Positions 1 through 6,908 of a DNA stretch of 29,720 bases are shown piece after piece. The DNA is from Mariaggregatimicrobium sp964498785 (GTDB taxonomy: Bacteria > Zhuqueibacterota > Zhuqueibacteria > Thermofontimicrobiales > Thiofontviventaceae), in assembly GCA_964498785.1 (NCBI GenBank), contig CAZCJL010000085.1, forward strand, positions 1 to 29,720, in the 5' to 3' direction. Position numbers and translations under genes: made by a program. The notes below the pieces were generated by a model, which had not been told where the DNA came from, searched no databases, and was given only the letters and a program-made list of their open reading frames with translations. Positions within the stretch are counted from its first letter, which is position 1. Every line of letters begins with the position of its first letter.

Positions 1-66
1 GATTCGCGTCTTAATCAATAAATTTAAAGAGAATCCGAAAGCTTTGATGCACACTATCAATTATTG

Positions 67-177
67 AATGGATACTTTTTTTATTAGTGTGTCGCACCCG
101 AATGCTTTAGTCGGGCATCCATTTTTATTTTATTATTCTGGATTCCCGCTATAAACATGCGGGAATGAAAGCCAGAA
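67..177. repeat. Two adjacent REP-like palindromes
   Basis: The first part of the window holds no gene. AATGGAT (67-73) pairs with ATCCATT (117-123) and encloses CCCGA (97-101) pairing with TCGGG (111-115). Next to it TTCTGG plus ATTCCCGC (136-149) faces GCGGGAAT (159-166) and CCAGAA (172-177), an imperfect palindrome of the CTGGATTCCCGC type that is dispersed in many bacterial genomes. Whether these are two elements or one composite cannot be decided from one copy. They could also end transcription from a gene left of the window, but no T-tract follows either stem. Confidence 0.5.
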
Positions 178-227
178 AAGATCAAGTAAAAAAGTGTTCA
201 GTAATGAAAATTTAGAACTTTGCTTAG

Positions 228-360
228 TACTACTTAATCAGATTAAGTCATAAATAATTAATTTTAATGCATGTTGGAGTGCAGTCCCTTTATGGACTGC
301 ATTTTGCAATGCATAAAAGCACAGCATTCCGTTCTTTTTTTAAAATCTGATTAAGTAGTA
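228..360. repeat. MITE-like element with 17-bp inverted repeats
   Basis: The ends are perfect 17-bp inverted repeats: TACTACTTAATCAGATT (228-244) and its exact complement (344-360). The element is flanked by the same 4 bases, TTAG (224-227 and 361-364), as expected of a target-site duplication. The interior contains a nested hairpin: ATGCAT (267-272) with ATGCAT (309-314), enclosing TGCAGTCC (280-287) with GGACTGCA (294-301). At 133 bp and without an open frame it would be a non-autonomous element mobilised in trans. The right end stops 8 bases before the earliest start codon of the hemerythrin gene, so the element may supply or disturb its promoter. The left terminal repeat itself contains a palindrome, ACTTAATC-A-GATTAAGT (232-248), so an operator is an alternative explanation. 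Confidence 0.55.
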
Positions 361-368
361 TTAGTTAC

Positions 369-1070
369 ATGGGGAAAATGATGATAAAAGGACAAATGGA
401 AGTTTACGATGCAGTATTTGACAATCCCAAAATACTGATCGTACTGGAAAATTTGGACATTTCACTGGGATTTGGTGAACAGACAATTCAGGCGATTTGC
501 CAGCAATACAAAATAAACGAACGTTTATTCTGTACAATTGCCAATCTGTATTGTTGTAAACAATGTATCACCCTTTTTACCGATGATTTTGATCAGAATG
601 ACGCCTTTCAGGTATTACAATTTTTAAAACGGTCACATTCCTATTTTCTTGATGAAAAAATACCCAAACTAAAATTGCTGATTGATCAAAAAGCAGCGAG
701 TTCATCGGGCGACAAATATTCATTGATCATTAAGAAATTTATCAATGATTATGCTGCAGAAGTTTTTGAACACATCAATTATGAAAACACGATTGTCTTT
801 CCGTATGTGGAATCGCTCCTTAATAATGAAAAGGATTCAAAAAAATATAATATTGATCAGTTTAAAAAAAATCACACGAATATCGAGGAAAAATTGATTG
901 ATTTGAAAAACCTCCTTATCAAACATGTGCCATCGGATTATGATTCAGTCGTGCGGCGACGAATACTTATTGAGTTGTACGATTTGGAAAATGATATTAA
1001 CATCCATGATTTTATTGAAAATAATATTCTGATTCCGATTGTCCAACGTTTGGAAAAGGAGAAAAAATGA
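369..1070 (+). CDS. Hemerythrin/RIC-like di-iron protein
   Basis: A helical protein of the hemerythrin HHE class, most like the cytosolic RIC (YtfE/ScdA) repair or NO/oxygen-stress proteins. The expected ligand pattern is visible: His90, the pair His135...Glu139, His169, and the pair His213...Glu217, spaced as in a four-helix bundle. The N-terminal 85 residues contain a Cys cluster (YCCKQC, about residue 61-66) but not the usual ScdA N-terminal motif. Several in-frame starts compete (369, 378, 381, 396); 381 has GGGGA five bases ahead and 396 has AGGA at three, so the true N-terminus is uncertain by up to nine residues. The stop codon overlaps the start of the LuxR-type regulator, which indicates one operon. 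Hemerythrin function is well supported; the choice between iron-sulfur repair, NO sensing and O2 binding is not. Confidence 0.75.
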   Translation: MGKMMIKGQMEVYDAVFDNPKILIVLENLDISLGFGEQTIQAICQQYKINERLFCTIANLYCCKQCITLFTDDFDQNDAFQVLQFLKRSHSYFLDEKIPKLKLLIDQKAASSSGDKYSLIIKKFINDYAAEVFEHINYENTIVFPYVESLLNNEKDSKKYNIDQFKKNHTNIEEKLIDLKNLLIKHVPSDYDSVVRRRILIELYDLENDINIHDFIENNILIPIVQRLEKEKK

Positions 1071-1666
1071 GGACAACAGATGATAATGGTAAAATAATTA
1101 TTGTCGAATCCTCACAAATTATCCATGATGGTTTGACTCTTCTTCTGAAAAAAAATTTTCCTGAATTTGATATTGTAAACCTTAAAGAATTTGGTGAAAT
1201 GAAAGTTTATATAGAAAAAAGAGATGTTTCTTTGATTATCATAAATTCAGGAATAATTGATAGCATTTCCAGCCCGAGAGATACATTGAATGAGTTTAGA
1301 CAGGCAAAGATTATTGGCGTTATTACCAACTGCTATCAACGCAAGCATTCGTCTGTTTTTGATGATTTAATTTACATTAATGATAATAAAGAAACCATCA
1401 TCGAAATCATTAAAATCCATATTCAGAAACCAGCCACAAAAAAAATACTGAAAAAAGATTTGACAAGTCGTGAATTCGACGTGCTGCGATTGGTTGTTAA
1501 AGGCTATTCCAACAAACAAATAGCAGATAAGCTGTTTATCAGTATTCACACCGTTGTGACACACCGAAAGAATATCACCTCGAAGCTTGGAATAAAATCC
1601 ATTGCTGGTCTGGCGATTTATGCAGTCATCGAAAATATCATCGATGTTGACGATTATTTGGAATAA
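1067..1666 (+). CDS. LuxR-family regulator with degenerate receiver
   Basis: The C-terminal 65 residues (from about 131) form a clear LuxR/FixJ helix-turn-helix: LTSREFDVLRLVVKGYSNKQ followed by the recognition-helix region HTVVTHRKNI and LGI. The N-terminal 120 residues have the alternating hydrophobic pattern of a response-regulator receiver (KIIIVES; SLIIINSG) but the acidic pair is replaced by Glu-Ser-Ser and the expected phospho-acceptor Asp by Asn/Ser (near residue 60). It is therefore unlikely to be controlled by ordinary phosphorylation. The start overlaps the hemerythrin stop by 4 bases (ATGA) with AAGGAG just upstream, so the two are translationally coupled; I infer that the hemerythrin protein or its stress signal is functionally linked to this regulator. 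Confidence 0.8.
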   Translation: MRTTDDNGKIIIVESSQIIHDGLTLLLKKNFPEFDIVNLKEFGEMKVYIEKRDVSLIIINSGIIDSISSPRDTLNEFRQAKIIGVITNCYQRKHSSVFDDLIYINDNKETIIEIIKIHIQKPATKKILKKDLTSREFDVLRLVVKGYSNKQIADKLFISIHTVVTHRKNITSKLGIKSIAGLAIYAVIENIIDVDDYLE

Positions 1667-1819
1667 ATTTGATGACTGATATTGATCGATCGTGCGCTTG
1701 ATCAACGCATTATCGCCATTAATTATATCCCCATTTAATGCGAGTAATTCAGCCGCAAAATCCTCATTTCTGGCGATTGAAAAATTACTTTTAATTCGAT
1801 ATTTTAAGCTAATGATAAA

Positions 1820-1840
1820 GAATTGTAACAACTACAATTC
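1820..1840. promoter_or_regulatory. Candidate operator, 21-bp palindrome
   Basis: GAATTGTA (1820-1827) and TACAATTC (1833-1840) form a perfect 8-bp inverted repeat with a 5-base spacer, 58 bases ahead of the LolA-like gene. Size and symmetry suit a dimeric repressor or activator. The 231-base gap it lies in (1667-1898) holds nothing else I can support. No second copy was noticed in front of the other transcription units, so I cannot assign a regulator family. Confidence 0.35.
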
Positions 1841-1898
1841 AATATGTGAGAATATGGTTAAGAAACAATTATAAATATCAAATATAGGGGAAGTTAGC

Positions 1899-2684
1899 AT
1901 GAAAACTAAATATTTATTCACGCTGTTATATGTGTCGTTTGCTGCCGGATTATTTGCGCAAACCGAGGCGCTGGACGGTCGCGAAATAATGTTGCGTGCG
2001 GATAACCGTCTCGACGGAGATGACCGGCGGTCGGTAATGCACATGATTTTAATCAATAAACACGGCAAAATCCGGGAACGTACGATTTTATCGTATGCAA
2101 AGGACTACGGCAAAGACACGAAAACCATTATGTATTTTGAGGAGCCGGCAGATGTAAAGGGCACGGGGTTTCTCTCCTGGGAATATGATGATCCGGCAAA
2201 AGATGACGACCGCTGGCTGTACCTGCCGGCATTGAAAAAAGTGAGACGCATTGCCGGCACATCCAAAAATGATTATTTCATGGGATCGGATTTCACTTAT
2301 GATGATATCGGCGGTCGGTCGGTCGGTGAGGATTTACACGAACTGCTTCGGGAAGAGGCAATTGATGGCATCGATTGCTGGGTTGTGCAATCAATCCCCA
2401 GGGATGAGGATTATATGTATTCCAAAGTCATTCGCTGGATGCGCAAAGATTCGTTTATGCCATTTAAAGTGGAATATTATGACAAATCCGGTGATTTATT
2501 GAAAGTGCTGACACTGCCGGATGTGCGCCTGCATCAAAATTTCTGGACAGCGTTCAGATGGGAGATGAATAACAGTCAGGAAAAACATAAAACCGTGCTG
2601 CAAATTAAAGAAATGGACTATAATCAAAACGTGAAAGATAATATGTTTCGTGTATCCACGCTGGAACGGGGCCGGATTCAATAA
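1899..2684 (+). CDS. LolA-like outer-membrane lipoprotein-sorting protein
   Basis: Secreted protein of 261 residues with a signal peptide (hydrophobic stretch 5-19, cleavage likely after LFA at 20). The mature part matches the LolA-like family (PF17131 type) that accompanies RND/MMPL exporters: landmarks are the DGREIMLRADNR start, the FEEPADVKGTGFLSW block around residues 80-95, the DDRWLYLPALKKVRRI block around 105-120, and the SDFTYDDIG block around 131-139. The fold is a half-barrel that can hold a lipid or hydrophobic chain. The gene has GGGGAAG before its ATG, and its stop overlaps the next start (TAATG), so it is co-expressed with the outer-membrane barrel. It probably ferries a hydrophobic substrate or lipoprotein across the periplasm for the permease at 9432. 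Confidence 0.75.
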   Translation: MKTKYLFTLLYVSFAAGLFAQTEALDGREIMLRADNRLDGDDRRSVMHMILINKHGKIRERTILSYAKDYGKDTKTIMYFEEPADVKGTGFLSWEYDDPAKDDDRWLYLPALKKVRRIAGTSKNDYFMGSDFTYDDIGGRSVGEDLHELLREEAIDGIDCWVVQSIPRDEDYMYSKVIRWMRKDSFMPFKVEYYDKSGDLLKVLTLPDVRLHQNFWTAFRWEMNNSQEKHKTVLQIKEMDYNQNVKDNMFRVSTLERGRIQ

Positions 2685-3931
2685 TGAATATAAAAAATTT
2701 TTATAAAAAAAGTTTGATTCATAAAACTTTTATTCTTGTTATTTTACTCATCTTGGCTCAAAAAAGTGATGCGCAAATCAATGTCAAGGGCTTCGTCGAT
2801 TCTTACCATGCCGTCCGCATCAAATCACCGCATGATTATCTCAGTTCACGCAATCGTGTGCGGATGGAAATGAGCGTCGAAGCAGGGGACGCGCTATCAT
2901 TCATTTCTTTTAATGGTATCAAAAACAAGATACTGCCGACCGAGAGCGCGATTGAGCTGCGGGAGGCGTATCTCGATTACATTGGCGGAAGTTGGGATGC
3001 GCGCATCGGCAGGCAAATTGTGATTTGGGGCAAAGCCGATGGCGTACAAATTACCGATGTAGTGTCGCCAATGGATTACACCGAGTTTTTAGCGCGGGAT
3101 TATGATGATATTCGCATCCCGGTGGATGCGGTTAAACTGCGTTTTTTTCGGGATATCATGAATTTTGAGCTTATTTGGGCGCCCACTTTTCAATCAGCGA
3201 TTTTACCGATGGGGGATAATCCGTGGGCGATTCAGATGGAAGTACCAGCCGGAAAACAGGTCATACTCGATGAACCGCTTGTGCCGGAAAATACACTGGG
3301 CAACAGTGAAATTGGCGGCAAAGTATCGTTGTATTTGCCGGGAATTGACCTGGCGCTGTCGGCGCTTTACACCTGGGATAAATTTCCGGTGCTGCGAAAG
3401 AGCAATGCCGGAAACGATTCGTTTCGCTTCCGCCAGGAACATCATCGAATCTCTTTTGTCGGAGCGGAATTCTCCGCACCGCACGACGCGTTCGTCCTTC
3501 GGGGAGAGTCGGTTTTTTTCAAGGGTAAGCGCCTCGAATCGGCTCAGTTCGACGGACAGTTGTTTGAGCGTGATATGCTGAAATGGCTCATCGGTCTGGA
3601 CTGGTATCCGGGGCATAGTTGGACGATTAGCGCACAATTCACTGACGGATTTATTCTTGACCACGACGATTGCATTGCTGATGACGCGCACACGATGTTC
3701 TCCACGCTCAGCATCTCCCAAAAACTATGGCGGGAAACCCTGACGTTGTCGACATTCGCCTATATCGGCGTCAACAACGGAGATATGTTCGACCGCAGCA
3801 GCATCGATTATGCCTTTACGGATGAATTTCACATCTCTGCGGGTATCGATCTGTTTGTTGGTAATGAAGGTATGTTCGGTCAATTCAAGGATAATAATGA
3901 AGTGTGGGTGAAGGCAAAGTATAGTTTTTAA
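2684..3931 (+). CDS. Outer-membrane beta-barrel protein, DUF1302-like
   Basis: Signal peptide (hydrophobic core 16-26, cleavage near SDA-Q at 31), then a protein made of alternating strands and turns and ending in a terminal aromatic (KAKYSF), the signature of an outer-membrane barrel. RIGRQIVIWGKADG (about residues 107-120) followed by a VVSPMDYTEF-type segment resembles the DUF1302 group of porin-like proteins that are co-encoded with LolA-like/DUF1329 proteins and MMPL exporters. It starts on the last base of the upstream stop codon. Role inferred: outer-membrane end of an envelope transport module whose inner-membrane pump is likely the RND protein at 9432-11801. A short inverted repeat (GTTCT/AGAAC, 3953-3973) follows in the gap before the flavodoxin gene. 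Confidence 0.65.
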   Translation: MNIKNFYKKSLIHKTFILVILLILAQKSDAQINVKGFVDSYHAVRIKSPHDYLSSRNRVRMEMSVEAGDALSFISFNGIKNKILPTESAIELREAYLDYIGGSWDARIGRQIVIWGKADGVQITDVVSPMDYTEFLARDYDDIRIPVDAVKLRFFRDIMNFELIWAPTFQSAILPMGDNPWAIQMEVPAGKQVILDEPLVPENTLGNSEIGGKVSLYLPGIDLALSALYTWDKFPVLRKSNAGNDSFRFRQEHHRISFVGAEFSAPHDAFVLRGESVFFKGKRLESAQFDGQLFERDMLKWLIGLDWYPGHSWTISAQFTDGFILDHDDCIADDAHTMFSTLSISQKLWRETLTLSTFAYIGVNNGDMFDRSSIDYAFTDEFHISAGIDLFVGNEGMFGQFKDNNEVWVKAKYSF

Positions 3932-3988
3932 TTAGGGTTAACAACGCATGAGTTCTGGACAAATTATAGAACATATAAGGAGTTATGT

Positions 3989-4489
3989 ATGGCAACAACA
4001 GCAATATTTTACGGATCAACAACCGGCAACACCGAGGCAGCCGCAGAAAAGATAAGAGAAAATTTAGGCGAGGCAGACGTGATAAATATCGGTTCGGCGG
4101 AATTGGATACGCTGACTGCATACGACAATATCATCATTGGTGTGTCCACGTGGGGCGTGGGCGATTTGCAGGATGATTGGGAAATGATCGCTGACAATTT
4201 GTCGAGCCTTAATTTGAGCGGAAAGAAAGTCGCGTTTTTCGGAACCGGGGATCAGGAATCATATCCCGATTCATTTGTTGATGCAATCGGCATTTTATAT
4301 GACGCACTTCATAATTCGAAGGCGCAGTTTATCGGTGAATGGCCAACAGAAAGTTATGAATTTGAAAAATCAAAAGCGGTGAGAGACGGGAAATTTATCG
4401 GGTTGGCGCTGGATGATGATAATCAGCCTGAATTGACAGATCACCGTATCAAAGAGTGGGTAGAGAGCATCAAATCTTTTTTACTTTAA
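3989..4489 (+). CDS. fldA: Long-chain flavodoxin
   Basis: FMN-dependent one-electron carrier that substitutes for ferredoxin, classically when iron is scarce. The FMN phosphate loop GSTTGNTEAAAEK is at residues 9-21, the first isoalloxazine loop STWGVGDLQDDWE is near 53-65, and GTGDQESYPDSFVDA (about 86-100) is the second FMN loop. The inserted stretch after residue 115 (FIGEWPTESYEFEKSKAV) and the length of 166 residues place it in the long-chain class. AAGGAG lies seven bases before the ATG; another ATG at 3985 is out of frame. The partner DUF2023 gene follows after 18 bases. Its place beside iron uptake genes agrees with a low-iron response, though no recognisable Fur box was seen. Confidence 0.93.
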   Translation: MATTAIFYGSTTGNTEAAAEKIRENLGEADVINIGSAELDTLTAYDNIIIGVSTWGVGDLQDDWEMIADNLSSLNLSGKKVAFFGTGDQESYPDSFVDAIGILYDALHNSKAQFIGEWPTESYEFEKSKAVRDGKFIGLALDDDNQPELTDHRIKEWVESIKSFLL

Positions 4490-4507
4490 CGGAGCAACTG
4501 CTAAGCA

Positions 4508-4867
4508 ATGAAGATACTTTGTCATCATATTTATGAATATAAAAAAGGATTGCGTAATCTGGTTTTGTGCACTCTGCGATCTAATTTAATGGATATTGCC
4601 ATCGACCGGCTTGAGAAGGGGAAAATTGCATATCTGGTGCAAGCAGTAAATGAAAACAAAATCAATATTTTTTTCGGCAACAAGGAATGCGTGGACATTG
4701 TGGCGAGTTTTGGTGAAAAGCCGTTGACCGATTTTTCCGATGAAGAAGATTTTATATTAGGCATTATGTTGGGTTATTCCCGGCTTGAACAGTGTAAGCG
4801 CTATAATAAACGAAAACGTTTCAGAAGGGTACGCATTCCTTCTATTAAACGTGATCAAATAAATTAG
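4508..4867 (+). CDS. DUF2023 family protein
   Basis: A 119-residue cytosolic protein that starts with the DUF2023 signature HHIYEYKKGLRNLVLCTL (residues 6-23) and continues with AIDRLEKGKIAYLVQ and KINIFFGN. The family is of unknown function and is repeatedly found directly downstream of long-chain flavodoxin, as here (18-base gap). The last 25 residues are strongly basic (KRYNKRKRFRRVRIPSIKR), which could bind nucleic acid or an acidic partner such as flavodoxin; this is inference. The nearest Shine-Dalgarno-like GGAG lies about 13 bases before the ATG, longer than usual, so translation may be weak or coupled to the flavodoxin gene. A weak hairpin AGAGTT-CAT-AACTCT overlaps the stop codon and lacks a T-tract. 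Confidence 0.8.
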   Translation: MKILCHHIYEYKKGLRNLVLCTLRSNLMDIAIDRLEKGKIAYLVQAVNENKINIFFGNKECVDIVASFGEKPLTDFSDEEDFILGIMLGYSRLEQCKRYNKRKRFRRVRIPSIKRDQIN

Positions 4868-5135
4868 AGTTCATAACTCTCATTTTGTACCATTTAACTA
4901 AATCATAAGCAGAGAAAGCAGAGTAGATCGGATATGGAATTCCAACCAATGCAGCGAGCGGATCGAATGTTTGAGATACGGGACTGATGCTATAACTCTG
5001 TGTTTTCCCTGCATTCTGATTTATTCATTTTTATTACATTGATTGTTGAAATAGCAGAAATTTTAATTGACTGCACAGAACTATGAACCGACTACAACTT
5101 GCGCTCAACAAGACGAATAAATGTGGAGTAACTTA

Positions 5136-6908
5136 ATGAATACACTTATAAAATTACAGACCTATATGACCGGCAGGAAAGCATTGCTGCCGGCATCGTT
5201 GGCGCTTTCAGCACTTGGTGCATTGACAGCAATGAGCCCATACATTCTGATATGGTTCATCATTCGTGAATTCATAACGGCGGGAGGCGTCTCCTCATCC
5301 GGTCTGATTTACACGTATGCTTGGTGGGCAGCGGGATTGGCGGTTGCCAGTATTCTGATCTATTTTCTGGCGTTATCGGCTTCACATCTCGCAGCATTCC
5401 GGGTTGAATGCAACATGCGCCGCGTTGCAATGGAAAAAATCGTCTACATGCCGCTGGGTTTTTTTGATAATAACACTACCGGGAGAATCCGCAAAATCAT
5501 CGATGATAATGCAAGCGTTACCCACAGTTTTCTGGCGCACCAGATGCCCGATCTTGCCGGCAGCATCCTGATGCCGTTGACTACCCTTGTGTTAATATTT
5601 GTCTTCGATTGGCGGCTCGGTCTGGCCTGTATCTTTCCTGTGATCATGTCCATGTTTATCATGGGACTTATGATGGGGAAAAAGGGTCGCTATTTCATGC
5701 AGAAATACATGGACTCGCTCGAAGAGATGAATACCGAAGCCGTGGAATATGTGCGCGGGATTCCGGTGGTAAAAGTGTTCCAGCAAACGGTTTTCTCATT
5801 TAAAAATTTCTACAACAGTATTATCAAATACAAAGACATGGTGTTCTCCTTTACGAAGATGTGGAGAACACCGATGTCGGCATACATTGTGGTCATTAAC
5901 GGATTTTCATTTTTCCTGGCGCCGACTGCTATTTTGCTGATCGGAAATAACAGGGATTACAAAACGGTTATTCTCGATATGTTTCTGTATGTGTTGATTG
6001 CCCCGGTCTTTTCTCAAAGTATTATGCGAAGCATGTACCTGAACCAGGCTATGGGACAGGCAAGAGAAGCCATCGAACGTTTGGAAAACCTGGCATCGGC
6101 GGAACAATTATCTGTTCCTGCCAATCCAAAACCAATTGTCGGACACGATATCCACTTTGAAAATGTATCCTTCAGCTATCCCGGTTCTAACAGCAAAGCG
6201 ATAGACAATATCAGTTTTAACATTGCAGAAGGACGGGTCGTCGCTTTGGTCGGCGCTTCCGGGGGCGGAAAAACAACCATTGCCCGTCTGGTTCCCCGGT
6301 TCTGGGATGCCAGCGAAGGCGAGGTTTCCATCGGTAGCGTCAATGTCAAAGATATTGATCCGATGGATTTGATGGATCATATCTCGTTTGTATTCCAAAA
6401 TACCCGGTTGTTCAAAAATACGCTTCTGGAAAATATTAAATACGGAAATCCTGGTGCTTCAATGGAAGATGTGCAACGCGTTGTTGATCTGGCGCAATGC
6501 CGTGAAATCATTGACCGGTTGCCCGAAGGATTGAATACGAAAATCGGGACGAACGGGACTTATCTTTCCGGCGGGGAGCAGCAGCGCATCATACTGGCGC
6601 GGGCGATTTTGAAAAATGCCCCGATTGTTGTTCTGGATGAAGCCACGGCGTTTACTGATCCCGAAAATGAGCACCTGATTCAATTAGCATTTAAAAAACT
6701 CACCAAAGGAAAAACCGTTCTGATGGTTGCGCATCGCCTGACCAGTGTTCAGGATGCAGATACCATCCTGGTGATTCAGGAAGGAAAAATTGCCGAACAG
6801 GGAAATCACAATCAATTAGTAAAGCAAAATGGAATTTACACAAAAATGTGGAATGAATATCAACAATCAGTCAAATGGACGATCGGAAAAGAGGTACGCC
6901 ATGCTTAA
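5136..6908 (+). CDS. ABC half-transporter (permease-ATPase), IrtAB/YbtPQ-like
   Basis: Fused transporter of about 590 residues: six-helix membrane domain (residues 1-320) followed by a nucleotide-binding domain. Walker A GASGGGKTT is near residue 373, the signature LSGGEQQR near 476, Walker B VVLDEATA near 496, and the D-loop reads AFTDPENE, a form common in the siderophore-related IrtAB/YbtPQ-like half-transporters. An ATG at 5121 is in frame, but GGAG at 5125-5128 lies inside that extension and seven bases before the ATG at 5136, so I prefer 5136. It overlaps the next ABC gene by 8 bases; the pair would form a heterodimer. Direction and substrate are not shown by the sequence; import of a siderophore-like or other iron compound is suggested by family and by the neighbourhood, lipid or drug export is the alternative. 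Confidence 0.85.
   Translation: MNTLIKLQTYMTGRKALLPASLALSALGALTAMSPYILIWFIIREFITAGGVSSSGLIYTYAWWAAGLAVASILIYFLALSASHLAAFRVECNMRRVAMEKIVYMPLGFFDNNTTGRIRKIIDDNASVTHSFLAHQMPDLAGSILMPLTTLVLIFVFDWRLGLACIFPVIMSMFIMGLMMGKKGRYFMQKYMDSLEEMNTEAVEYVRGIPVVKVFQQTVFSFKNFYNSIIKYKDMVFSFTKMWRTPMSAYIVVINGFSFFLAPTAILLIGNNRDYKTVILDMFLYVLIAPVFSQSIMRSMYLNQAMGQAREAIERLENLASAEQLSVPANPKPIVGHDIHFENVSFSYPGSNSKAIDNISFNIAEGRVVALVGASGGGKTTIARLVPRFWDASEGEVSIGSVNVKDIDPMDLMDHISFVFQNTRLFKNTLLENIKYGNPGASMEDVQRVVDLAQCREIIDRLPEGLNTKIGTNGTYLSGGEQQRIILARAILKNAPIVVLDEATAFTDPENEHLIQLAFKKLTKGKTVLMVAHRLTSVQDADTILVIQEGKIAEQGNHNQLVKQNGIYTKMWNEYQQSVKWTIGKEVRHA

Noticed and set aside
1367..1831. Minus-strand open frame of 154 codons, with a protein-like first part
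   Set aside because: Its larger part is antisense to the LuxR-type regulator, whose family match is clear, and no ribosome site was found. The first 50 codons could be a fragment of an older gene, but this cannot be supported.
4847..5025. Minus-strand frame of about 58 codons in the gap between DUF2023 and the ABC pair
   Set aside because: Reads smoothly but has no start codon and overlaps the end of the DUF2023 gene. The gap (4868-5135) otherwise shows no structure beyond a weak hairpin at the stop.
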